Part shown: positions 16,823-24,547 of the stretch, piece after piece
How positions within the stretch are numbered: the first letter of the stretch is position 1
Layout: the number at the start of each line of letters is the position of its first letter
NCBI GenBank assembly: GCA_004554665.1
Contig: SFKY01000005.1
Coordinates: 1-64,000 of the forward strand
From: Bacteroidales bacterium
GTDB lineage: Bacteria > Bacteroidota > Bacteroidia > Bacteroidales > Bacteroidaceae
Length of the DNA stretch: 64,000 bases
Direction of reading: 5' to 3'
The notes under the pieces: model-generated
Told to the model about the DNA's origin: nothing
The model's database searches: none
Seen by the model: only the letters and a program-made list of their open reading frames with translations
Made by a program: the position numbers and the translations under genes

Positions 16823-17156
16823 CTTTCTCTTCTCTTTCTTGATGTTTTAGCCGATGCAAAGGTACGCAAAAAAAATCACACCGCCCCTTTGGCATTGTCG
16901 ATTTTTCTTTCCTCACGACCGAATCGAATCGGATGAGCGAGGGAATGCTACGACCATTTTTACTTAAAGGTGTCCCAAAAATGGAAAAATGAAACTATTT
17001 TCACCCCAAATACAACAGATTGTAATATAAAACAATATTATTACAAAACTTTTGTCATTATATGTTTGGTATTTTAATACATTTTGTATAACTTTGTGGC
17101 GCTATCAAATACAAAAAGACAGTTTTCGGGAAATATAACTGACAGGATGTTGGCCT
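16823..17156. other. Divergent promoter region
   Basis: 334 bp between the PfkB kinase (minus) and the ATP-grasp gene (plus). It holds a minus-strand -7 box at 16857-16864 and the plus-strand promoter at 17065-17096. The middle is AT-rich with no hairpin or open frame I would call a gene. Confidence 0.6.
17065..17096 (+). promoter_or_regulatory. Promoter of the ATP-grasp cluster
   Basis: -33 TTTG at 17065-17068 and -7 TAACTTTG at 17089-17096, 20 bp apart: a full consensus match. The first gene of the five-gene cluster starts at 17157. No other strong promoter box is seen until 22341. Confidence 0.75.
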
Positions 17157-18488
17157 ATGGAAGCAAATATTAAAGAACTGGCGGGAAGCCGCGATAGGGT
17201 AAACCAATGGATGGAGCGCTTCGGAGTGCGCTTCGGGATTTACAAGAATGGTGAATTCAGGGAACAATTGTTTCCCTTTGACCCTGTGCCGAGAATCATC
17301 TCCAAGACCGATTGGGACTATCTGGAGCGCGGATTGCAGCAACGGGTGCAGGCACTCAACCTGTTTTTATGGGATATCTACCACGAGAAGCATATCGTAC
17401 ACGACTGTGTGGTGCCAGAAGAGTTTGTCTATTCGTCCAAGGGCTATGCCCCTGAGTGTGAGGGCATCGACCCTGCCGGCCGAGTGTACGCGCACATAGC
17501 GGGAATAGACTTGGTGGAGGGAAAAGACGGGCACTGGTATGTGCTCGAAGACAACCTGCGTATCCCGTCGGGGGCAAGCTATCCCATGATCGCCAGACGT
17601 ATCACGCGCAAGGTGTCGCCCGGCACTTTCGCCGCCAATGCCGTGGCCGACAACCGCGACTATGCCGACCTGCTCCGTGCCATGATGGACACTATGAACG
17701 GCAACCGTGGCATTTCTGTTATCCTCACACCGGGCAGATACAACTCTGCATTTTTTGAGCATTCCTATCTTGCCGAGCGAACAGGGGCTACGCTGGCTTA
17801 TCCGGGTGACCTGTTTGTGGAAGACGATAAGGTCTACTATGCCGGAATGGGCCAAGACAAGACACGGGTGGGCTGTATCTACCGCCGTATCAGCGACGAA
17901 TACATGGACCCGATGTACTTCGAAGCCTCATCGCTGCTCGGCGTACCGAATGTGATGCAAGCCTACCGGGCAGGCAATGTGGCCATTGTCAACGCGATGG
18001 GTAATGGCGTGGCAGACGATAAAGGTATCTACTACTTTGTGCCGAAGATGGTAAAATACTATCTCGGCGAGGAGCCTATCCTGCACAATGCACCTACTTA
18101 TCTGCCTTACTTCAAGGAGGATTACGACTATGTGATGGCGCACATCGACCGTTTGGTCATCAAGGATGTGAGCGAGGCAGGCGGATATGGCGTAGTGTTC
18201 GGCAGCGAACTGTCTGAAGAGAAACTGGAGGAACTGCGTCGCCTCATTGTCAAGCATCCCCGCCGATGGATTGCACAGGAGGTGGTGGATTTTAAGGATT
18301 TGGAGATACTGGAAGGTGACCAACTGGTATGGCGCAAGGCCGACCTGAGGGCGTTTGTGGTGACGGGCAGTGACACAAAGGTGTGGAAGAGTGGGCTCAC
18401 CCGCTTCTCCCGCAATCCCGATTCGTTTGTTGTCAACTCTTCACAAGGCGGAGGATTCAAGGATACGTGGGTGATGGAAAGCCTTTAA
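17157..18488 (+). CDS. Circularly permuted ATP-grasp protein
   Basis: Predicted amide or peptide ligase of 443 residues in the circularly permuted type 2 ATP-grasp group. Visible hallmarks are LEDNLRIPSGASYPM at about residues 130-144, TPGRYNSAFFEHSYLA at 191-206, IKDVSEAGGYG at 335-345 (nucleotide-binding strand-loop), then LRAFVVTG, GLTRFSR and the C-terminal NSSQGGGFKDTW. In published genome-context work this family sits with alpha-E and transglutaminase-like proteins and is predicted to join an amino acid or peptide to an unknown acceptor through an acyl-phosphate. The same context is found here. The gene starts about 60 bp after a consensus promoter. Its last codons (GGAAAGCCTTTAA) coincide with the start of a repeat that recurs after the transglutaminase gene. 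Confidence 0.9.
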   Translation: MEANIKELAGSRDRVNQWMERFGVRFGIYKNGEFREQLFPFDPVPRIISKTDWDYLERGLQQRVQALNLFLWDIYHEKHIVHDCVVPEEFVYSSKGYAPECEGIDPAGRVYAHIAGIDLVEGKDGHWYVLEDNLRIPSGASYPMIARRITRKVSPGTFAANAVADNRDYADLLRAMMDTMNGNRGISVILTPGRYNSAFFEHSYLAERTGATLAYPGDLFVEDDKVYYAGMGQDKTRVGCIYRRISDEYMDPMYFEASSLLGVPNVMQAYRAGNVAIVNAMGNGVADDKGIYYFVPKMVKYYLGEEPILHNAPTYLPYFKEDYDYVMAHIDRLVIKDVSEAGGYGVVFGSELSEEKLEELRRLIVKHPRRWIAQEVVDFKDLEILEGDQLVWRKADLRAFVVTGSDTKVWKSGLTRFSRNPDSFVVNSSQGGGFKDTWVMESL

Positions 18489-18574
18489 AAGGTAAAAGGG
18501 TAAAAAGGTAAAAAGGCAAAAGGTAAAGAGGGATGTAGGGACGCACGTTTGTGCGTCCGCCTCTTCCATATACA
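18476..18574. repeat. Direct repeat with REP-like hairpin, copy 1
   Basis: Begins GGAAAGCCTTTAAAAGGTAA, continues as several GGTAAAA units, then TAGGGACGCAC with a hairpin GGACGCAC (18539-18546)/GTGCGTCC (18551-18558), and ends CCTCTTCCATATACA. The copy at 20040-20148 has the same order of parts. Together they bracket the alpha-E and transglutaminase genes. Confidence 0.8.
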
Positions 18575-18595
18575 GGATTAAAAGTTAATTGATCA

Positions 18596-19294
18596 ATGGT
18601 TAAAAGTGATATTATTTCGGCCGCCAAGGCCAACAGATTTTATTGGTTGGGCAGGTATGTAGACCGTGTCTATATGACGCTCCACCTACTCAACAAGTGC
18701 TATGATCGCATGATCGATGGCGCTCCCGACGAATACATGAACTTCTGGCAGCGCTTAGATGCCGGAGGATGCTACGCCACCGAGGAGGAGTTTACCCTGG
18801 GCATGATGTACGACGACACCAACCCCACATCGGTCCTCTCGGCGCTTATGCGGGCAATGGACAATGCCATCTTGCTGCGCGAGGATATCCTGTCCGAATC
18901 GCTGAGTTACATAGAGATGAGCCTGGCACTGATGAAAAGGTGCAAGGCGGCTCACGAGACCAACATCACGCAGCTGCAGCCGGTAATAGACTGGTCGCTG
19001 GCGTTCTGGGGGTCGGCCGAGCAGCGCCTGCACAATCCGCGTTCGCTGTCGCTGATGATGGTAGGACGGCATGTAGAAAACATCGACATGCTCTTGCGCT
19101 TCGGCTATTCCTTCCGACGGGTGTCCTTGGCCTACGATTCGCTGAAACGGTATGCCCGTGATTTGGACGATGAGGTGGACCGCGAGGCGGAAAAGAAACT
19201 CGACGTACTCATTGTGGAAGACCGTTTCGACCTTACCAACAGCGATTACCGCGACCAACTGATAGGATATGTCAACCAGTTGGTACGGGTATGA
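18596..19294 (+). CDS. Alpha-E domain protein (DUF403)
   Basis: All-helical protein of 232 residues. The N-terminal AAKANRFYWLGRYVDRVYMTLHLL is the family hallmark (usually AENLYWLGRYxER), followed by repeated helices and the LMMVGRHVENIDMLLR segment. It is cytoplasmic, with no signal peptide or membrane span. The biochemical role is unknown; across bacteria it occurs next to, or fused to, circularly permuted ATP-grasp proteins, and is thought to take part in the same amide-forming pathway. It overlaps the next gene by ATGA, so the two are co-translated. ATG at 18596 is used; an upstream TTAATTGATCA stretch offers no clear ribosome-binding site. Confidence 0.9.
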   Translation: MVKSDIISAAKANRFYWLGRYVDRVYMTLHLLNKCYDRMIDGAPDEYMNFWQRLDAGGCYATEEEFTLGMMYDDTNPTSVLSALMRAMDNAILLREDILSESLSYIEMSLALMKRCKAAHETNITQLQPVIDWSLAFWGSAEQRLHNPRSLSLMMVGRHVENIDMLLRFGYSFRRVSLAYDSLKRYARDLDDEVDREAEKKLDVLIVEDRFDLTNSDYRDQLIGYVNQLVRV

Positions 19295-20052
19295 GACGGT
19301 ATCTCTACTGTTACCAGACCACCGTCCACTTCTCTCAGCCAGTGACCCACCACCATGTATTGCTGCGCTGTCTTCCCATGCCGTGTAGGGGTGTTGCCAT
19401 AGACGAGGAGCATCTGGTGGTATCGCCGGGATTTTCCCTGCGCCGTGGGCAGGATGCCTTTGGCAACCGGATAGTCTACGGAGAAAGACTCGATGCCCAT
19501 GCCACACTGGCCTACGTCAGTACGGGAGTGGTGACCTTGTCGCCCGACCTGCAAGAGGTGGGGGCCATGCCCATCAGCATGTATCTGCAACCCTCGCGAT
19601 TGGCCTCATGGCCTACGGATGAAGATGCCATCCTTCCGCCCGACAGCCTACACGATGCCGAATCGATAGGCCGCTGGGTGTATGAACAGCTCACCTATGC
19701 ACCGCTGTCCACCACGGTGGAGACCTCGGCGGTGGATGTACTGCGCAGCGGCAAGGGGGTGTGTCAGGATTATGCCCATGTGATGGTAGCGCTGTGCCGA
19801 CGGACTGGCATAGCGGCACGCTATGTCTGCGGATTTGTGGCCGGCACTGGGGTCACGCACGCCTGGGTCGAGACTTTCGACGGCACAGGCTGGCGCGGTT
19901 ACGACCCTACCCACGGCATACCCGTGGAACACGGCTATCTGAAAATCGCCCACGGACGCGATGCAGCCGACTGTCCCGTCAACCGTGGCGTGTATCTGGG
20001 CAATGCGGCGCAACAGACACAGATTAGCGTCACGCTGCTGGAAAGCCTTTAA
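19291..20052 (+). CDS. Transglutaminase-like cysteine peptidase
   Basis: Transglutaminase-core protein of 253 residues. An N-terminal beta domain (residues 1-90, the bacterial transglutaminase N-terminal region) precedes the core. The triad is visible: Cys158 in GKGVCQDYAH, His190 in GVTHAWVE, Asp205 in WRGYDPTHG. Bacterial members are mostly peptidases or amidases, not cross-linkers. There is no signal peptide, so it acts in the cytoplasm. The start overlaps the alpha-E stop (ATGA). In this cluster type it may process the amide product of the ATP-grasp enzyme, or release it; that is inference from context. Confidence 0.92.
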   Translation: MRRYLYCYQTTVHFSQPVTHHHVLLRCLPMPCRGVAIDEEHLVVSPGFSLRRGQDAFGNRIVYGERLDAHATLAYVSTGVVTLSPDLQEVGAMPISMYLQPSRLASWPTDEDAILPPDSLHDAESIGRWVYEQLTYAPLSTTVETSAVDVLRSGKGVCQDYAHVMVALCRRTGIAARYVCGFVAGTGVTHAWVETFDGTGWRGYDPTHGIPVEHGYLKIAHGRDAADCPVNRGVYLGNAAQQTQISVTLLESL

Positions 20053-20148
20053 AAGGTAAAAAGGTAAAAAGGTAAAAAAAGTAAAAGGGTAAAGAGGTAA
20101 AACGATGTGTAGGGACGCACGTTCGTGTGTCAGCCTCTTCCATATACA
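20040..20148. repeat. Direct repeat with REP-like hairpin, copy 2
   Basis: Same order of parts as 18476-18574: GGAAAGCCTTTAAAAGGTAA, GGTAAAA units, TAGGGACGCACGTTCGTGTGT, CCTCTTCCATATACA. The hairpin is weakened here by two changes in the right arm. An in-frame ATG at 20125 lies inside it and is not the start of the following gene. Confidence 0.8.
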
Positions 20149-20175
20149 ATATATTTATATAAGGAGTTAAAAACC

Positions 20176-21099
20176 GTGATAAAGACGATTGCATCTACTG
20201 AGTTGCCGATAGGCGAACAGTTGATGATACGCAAAAACGTGATTGGATATGGCGGGGGCAAGCGCCTCTGTATTGTGACGGGTACCCACGGCGACGAACT
20301 GGAGGGGCAGATGGTCTGCTACGAGATGGCGCGACGGTTGGGACAAGACTTGCGATCGCTCGACGGCACCGTAGAAATCTATCCGGCGCTCAACCCGCTC
20401 GGCATCGACACCATGATGCGCGGCATTCCCAATTTCGATTTGGATATGAACCGCATCTTTCCCGGCAATCCTGGCGGCACGATGATAGAGCAGGCCGCCT
20501 ACGCCATTGTGGAGGATCTCAAGGGTGCCGATCTGGTCATTGATGTCCACTCGAGCAATATCTATCTGAGAGAGACGCCCCAAGTGCGCATCAATGTCAA
20601 CGATGAGCAGCGGTTGGTACCCATCGCCCAGCAGATGGGCATCGAGTTTGTATGGATCCACGATGCTGCCACCGTGCTCGAGTCTACCCTCGCCCACTCC
20701 CTCAACGCTACGGGCACTCCCTGTCTGGTCGTGGAGATGGGTGTGGGGCTGCGCATCAACCACAAGATGTGCTCCAGACTCGTGGACGGCATGTTCACGC
20801 TCATGGCTGGCATGGGGATGTGGCATGGCGACACGGGAGAGAACACGCCGCCCACGCCCATCGTGTGCAAGGGCGACAGGGTGGCCTTTCTCAACGCCGA
20901 GGCCTCCGGCGTGTTCCTGACCGACCTCAAATGCGGCGTGGAGGTCATGCCCGGCGACTTGGTAGGCGAGATTGTGGAGCCACTCACGGGCACGGTGCTC
21001 AGCAGGGTGGTCTCTCCCTGCCACGGGTTCCTGTTTACCATCCGCGCCTACCCCATCGTGTACGAGGGCTCGCTTATGGCGCGCATATTTATCCTGTAA
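20176..21099 (+). CDS. AstE/AspA-type M14 zinc deacylase
   Basis: Succinylglutamate desuccinylase/aspartoacylase-family metallohydrolase, about 307 residues. The zinc site is intact: His38 and Glu41 in GTHGDE, His125 in DVHSSN. DMNRIFPG supplies the Asn-Arg substrate-carboxylate motif and Glu187 in VVEMG is the likely general base. A C-terminal beta domain follows (SPCHGFLFTIRAYPIVY). The start is GTG at 20176: AAGGAG lies at 20161-20166, 9 nt upstream, whereas the ATG at 20125 lies within a repeat. Members remove an acyl group from an N-acyl amino acid. Placed after an ATP-grasp ligase, it could trim an acidic amino acid or its acyl group from the pathway product. Confidence 0.85.
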   Translation: MIKTIASTELPIGEQLMIRKNVIGYGGGKRLCIVTGTHGDELEGQMVCYEMARRLGQDLRSLDGTVEIYPALNPLGIDTMMRGIPNFDLDMNRIFPGNPGGTMIEQAAYAIVEDLKGADLVIDVHSSNIYLRETPQVRINVNDEQRLVPIAQQMGIEFVWIHDAATVLESTLAHSLNATGTPCLVVEMGVGLRINHKMCSRLVDGMFTLMAGMGMWHGDTGENTPPTPIVCKGDRVAFLNAEASGVFLTDLKCGVEVMPGDLVGEIVEPLTGTVLSRVVSPCHGFLFTIRAYPIVYEGSLMARIFIL

Positions 21100-21120
21100 A
21101 CCGATGCTATCAAGAAGACA

Positions 21121-22053
21121 ATGAAACGCGAGACACTTTATGAAATGAGGTCGCCCTACCGCGACAATTTCCGCATAGACGGCTTCTGGTTTGGCGAAGG
21201 AGCCAAGACCGCAGCCATAGTGGGTGCCATGAGGGGCGACGAGATACAGCAACAGTATATATGTGCCAAGATGGTGGAGACGCTGGCCGACATGGAGCGC
21301 AGGGGAGCCTTGTCGCCCGGGCACGCCGTACTGGTGATACCGTCGTGCAATCCGTTTTCGATGAATGTAAGCCGTCGCTTCTGGACAATGGACGGCACCG
21401 ACATCAACCGCATGTTTCCGGGCTACGACCAGGGTGAGACCACGCAGCGCATAGCCGCTGCCCTCTTCGACCATCTCAAGGATTTTGAGTACGGCATGCA
21501 ACTGGCAAGTTTCTATCTGCCGGGCGAGTTTGTGCCGCATGTACGGATGCTCAAGACAGGCTACGAGGCGGTGGAGGCGGCCAAACTCTTCGGCCTGCCC
21601 TTTGTCACGGTGCGCCAGCCGTTGCCCTTCGACACCACTCTGCTCAACTACAACTGGCAGTTGTGGGGCAGCAAGGCGTTTTCCATCTATGCCGGACAAA
21701 CCAGTTATGTGGAAGATGTGACCAGCCGGACGACTATCGATGCCATGCTGCGCTTCCTCTCACGGGTGGGCGTGTTGACAGACACCGACACCGATGAGGG
21801 CGTGGAACCTATGGTGATGGACGAGGCCGAGCTGGTGAATGTCACAGCCGACCGGGCAGGCATTTTCTACCGCCTGCTGGGAGCCAGAAGCGAGGTAAGG
21901 CGTGGCGATGTGCTGGCCCGCATCCTCGATCCCTACTGCTGCGAGGTGCTGGCCGAAGTGAAATCGCCCATAGACGGCACGGTATTCTTCGCCCACAACC
22001 AGCCATTGGCCTTGCAGCACGCCATCATCTACCGCATATTGCCCAAAGACTGA
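21121..22053 (+). CDS. M14-like paralogue without catalytic residues
   Basis: 310-residue relative of the preceding gene, starting 21 bp after it. The overall order is shared: GDE near residue 39, DINRMFPG near 93-100 and a C-terminal SPIDGTVFFAHNQP beta domain. Where the first protein has GTHGDE this has AMRGDE (Arg38 replaces the zinc His). The DVHSSN segment reads MQLASFY with no His, and VVEMG reads SIYAG with no Glu. Only Glu41 of the zinc set remains. It is probably not an active zinc hydrolase of the standard kind, and may be a regulatory or structural partner of the first. The reading frame is intact and codon use is like its neighbours, so decay is unlikely. Confidence 0.85.
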   Translation: MKRETLYEMRSPYRDNFRIDGFWFGEGAKTAAIVGAMRGDEIQQQYICAKMVETLADMERRGALSPGHAVLVIPSCNPFSMNVSRRFWTMDGTDINRMFPGYDQGETTQRIAAALFDHLKDFEYGMQLASFYLPGEFVPHVRMLKTGYEAVEAAKLFGLPFVTVRQPLPFDTTLLNYNWQLWGSKAFSIYAGQTSYVEDVTSRTTIDAMLRFLSRVGVLTDTDTDEGVEPMVMDEAELVNVTADRAGIFYRLLGARSEVRRGDVLARILDPYCCEVLAEVKSPIDGTVFFAHNQPLALQHAIIYRILPKD

Positions 22054-22086
22054 CACGCATGTCGGGATTGTAGGCATGGGTTGGCA

Positions 22087-22175
22087 AATGCTATATACCA
22101 CCTTTACGGAGCTAAATGCGGCATTTAGACCACCTAAATGCCATGATTAGCGTCGTAAAGGTGGCATATAGCATT
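22087..22175. repeat. TGGCATTTAG palindromic element, copy B
   Basis: Outer arms at 22087-22108 and 22154-22175 match over 22 bp with one change. An inner palindrome CTAAATGCGGCATTTAG lies near 22112-22128, followed by CACCTAAATGCCATGATTAGCG. It begins 33 bp after the stop of the M14-like gene and may serve as its terminator. Confidence 0.75.
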
Positions 22176-22196
22176 CGTATCTCTTATCTTGGGCAA

Positions 22197-22234
22197 GGGA
22201 TAGGGTGAGGGCACCAGAGGGATAGGGTGAGGGC
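22197..22234 (+). repeat. Short direct repeat GGGATAGGGTGAGGGC x2
   Basis: Two exact 16-bp copies at 22197-22212 and 22219-22234. A related sequence in the opposite orientation (TGCCCTCACCCTACC) lies in the hairpin at 42185-42252. Confidence 0.7.
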
Positions 22235-22339
22235 GCAACACCACAAATAGGTTAATATAAAAATGAATATAACTGCTTCCCTGCAGACGGATTTGAGATA
22301 AAAAACTCCGCTTTTCCTTTTTATTGTCTTCGACTTATG

Positions 22340-22429
22340 CTATCTTTGCAGAAGATAGGCTGCGGTTCAGCAAAATTGAGTAAACTCTTTTGCGTTCATC
22401 TTGCACTATCTTTGCAGAAGATAGGCTGC
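22340..22429 (+). repeat. Tandem promoter-bearing repeat before the GH2 gene
   Basis: A 24-bp sequence with the palindrome CTATCTT-TGCAG-AAGATAG occurs at 22340-22363 and 22406-22429. Each copy contains TATCTTTG (22341-22348 and 22407-22414), a fit to the Bacteroidota -7 box. Upstream of each is a similar AAACTC..TTTT stretch, so the whole unit of about 66 bp appears duplicated. The second box is 83 bp before the GH2 ATG. No clean -33 TTTG is seen at 19-21 bp for either. Confidence 0.7.
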
Positions 22430-22496
22430 ACCCTGGCCTTTCGAGCAAGTTCTATACCCAACGAATCTATCAACTACTCAATAAGCGATACGAACG

Positions 22497-24545
22497 ATGA
22501 CACTCAAGATGCTCCGCCAGACTCTCCTCTGCCTGTGCCTCGTGGCCACTCCTGCCGGGGCGCAACGGAAGACCGTAAACCTGAACAGCAACTGGACGTT
22601 CAGGTTCTCTCACCAAGTAGACAAAAACAGCGGACGGAGGGTGGACCTTCCCCACACGTGGAACACCACCGACGCACTCGCCGGACGCTGCGACTACAAG
22701 CGCGGCATAGGCAACTATACCAAGCGGTTGCACGTACCCGAAAACTGGCACGGCAAACGACTCTTTGTACGGTTCGACGGTGCCAACTCGGTGGCCGACC
22801 TCTTTGTCAACGGGTGTCATGTGGGCAGCCACAGGGGTGGGTACAGCGCCTTTGTGTTTGAAATCACCGACCGTGTGCGCTATGGAGCCGACAACCAGTT
22901 GCTGGTGAGGGTGAACAATGCCGAGCAACTGGACGTGATGCCGCTCGTGGGCGACTTCAACTTCTACGGCGGCATCTATCGCGATGTGCAACTGCTCGTC
23001 ACGGAGCGCGTATGTATCTCGCCGCTCGACCATGCCTCGCCGGGAGTGTATCTGCACCAGCGGCGGGTGACGGCAGACGAGGCCAGTGTAGAGGCCGAAG
23101 TGCTGGTTTCGGGTACGGGCAGCGGGGAGCAGGGGCTGACAGCTCGTATCGAGGTGTGCGACGGACAGCGCACCGTGGCCACTGGCAGCCGTGAGGTGTC
23201 GACCACAGGCGAGGACAGCACCCAGCGGGTGATGCTGCCCGTGACCATCGCCAAGCCCCATCTGTGGGACGGCACGGCAGACCCCTTCATGTACCGCGCC
23301 AAGGTGTCGCTGTGGCAGGCCGGCAGACTGGTGGACGAGGTGGAACAGCCTCTGGGACTACGCTTCTTCCGCGTAGATCCGGAGAGAGGATTCTTCCTCA
23401 ACGGCCGTCACCTGCCTCTGCATGGGGTGTGCCGCCATCAGGACCGCCCGGAGATAGGCAATGCGCTCTCCAATACCCACCACCGGGAGGATGTGGCCAT
23501 CATCCGGGAGATGGGGGCCAACGCCATCAGGCTCAGTCACTATCCTCATGCTCCGGAGATGTACCGGCTGCTCGACGAGGCGGGTATCGTGGCCTGGTCG
23601 GAGATTCCCTTTGTAGGACCCGGCGGCTATGCCGACAAGGGATTTGTGGACAGCGAGGCATTCAGGGACAACGGCCGACAGCAACTCAGGGAGATGATCA
23701 GGCAGCTGTACAACCATCCCTGTATCTGTTTTTGGGGTCTCTTCAACGAGCTCAAGACAGAGGGCGACAATCCGGTGCCCTATCTGCGTGAGCTCAACGA
23801 TATGGCGCACCAGGAAGATGCCTCGCGCATCACCACCTGTGCCAGCAACCAAGACGGCGACATCAACTGGGTGACCGACATCGGGGCATGGAACCGCTAC
23901 GACGGCTGGTATGGAGCATCGCCGGCATCGTTGGCCGCGTTTCTCGACCGCACGCACGAGCAGCATCCCAATCGCTGTATCGGTATCAGCGAGTACGGGG
24001 CAGGAGCCAGCATCTACCATCAGCAAGACTCGCTCTCGCAGCCGGTGCCCAACAGCTGGTGGCATCCCGAAAACTGGCAGACCTACTACCATATACAGAA
24101 TTGGGACATCATAGCGGCACGGCCCTATGTGTGGGGTACGTTTGTGTGGAACATGTTCGACTTTGGCGCGGCGCACCGCACGGAGGGTGACCGGCCGGGA
24201 GTCAACGACAAGGGACTGGTGACCTTTGACCGCAAGACGCGCAAGGATGCCTTCTACTTCTACAAGGCCAACTGGAATCCGGAGCCGATGCTACACATAG
24301 CCGGTAAGCGGTGTGTGGCCACGACAAGGGAGGAACTGGAACTGATGGTGTTTACCAACTGCGCCTCGGTACAGTTCTGGCTCAACGGCCAAGAGGTGGG
24401 CGAGGTACGCACAGGCCAGCACGGTATAGCCCGCAAGACGCTGCGCCTACAGTCGGGTGCCAACACCATCAAGGTGACGGCCAAGGGGCAGGGGCGCACG
24501 CTCGCCGATACGTATGAGATTATATATCACAAGAATAACGAATAA
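22497..24545 (+). CDS. Secreted GH2 beta-galactosidase-like enzyme
   Basis: Glycoside hydrolase family 2, 682 residues. The signal peptide ends near TPAGA. Domains in order: jelly-roll sugar-binding domain (NLNSNWTFRFSHQ to about 190), immunoglobulin-like domain (about 190-290), TIM barrel (GVCRHQDRPEIGNALS onward), and a C-terminal beta-sandwich (MVFTNCASVQFWLNGQEVGE). The acid/base Glu is in FWGLFNELK and the nucleophile Glu in GISEYGAGAS. Most such Bacteroidota proteins are beta-galactosidases; beta-glucuronidase or beta-mannosidase activity cannot be excluded. It ends 2 bp before the alpha/beta hydrolase gene, so the pair is one operon. Confidence 0.92.
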   Translation: MTLKMLRQTLLCLCLVATPAGAQRKTVNLNSNWTFRFSHQVDKNSGRRVDLPHTWNTTDALAGRCDYKRGIGNYTKRLHVPENWHGKRLFVRFDGANSVADLFVNGCHVGSHRGGYSAFVFEITDRVRYGADNQLLVRVNNAEQLDVMPLVGDFNFYGGIYRDVQLLVTERVCISPLDHASPGVYLHQRRVTADEASVEAEVLVSGTGSGEQGLTARIEVCDGQRTVATGSREVSTTGEDSTQRVMLPVTIAKPHLWDGTADPFMYRAKVSLWQAGRLVDEVEQPLGLRFFRVDPERGFFLNGRHLPLHGVCRHQDRPEIGNALSNTHHREDVAIIREMGANAIRLSHYPHAPEMYRLLDEAGIVAWSEIPFVGPGGYADKGFVDSEAFRDNGRQQLREMIRQLYNHPCICFWGLFNELKTEGDNPVPYLRELNDMAHQEDASRITTCASNQDGDINWVTDIGAWNRYDGWYGASPASLAAFLDRTHEQHPNRCIGISEYGAGASIYHQQDSLSQPVPNSWWHPENWQTYYHIQNWDIIAARPYVWGTFVWNMFDFGAAHRTEGDRPGVNDKGLVTFDRKTRKDAFYFYKANWNPEPMLHIAGKRCVATTREELELMVFTNCASVQFWLNGQEVGEVRTGQHGIARKTLRLQSGANTIKVTAKGQGRTLADTYEIIYHKNNE

Positions 24546-24547
24546 GG

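Noticed and set aside
20125..20175. ATG at 20125 as start of the first M14 gene
   Set aside because: It lies in the repeat shared with 18476-18574 and lacks a ribosome-binding site; the GTG at 20176 has AAGGAG in place.
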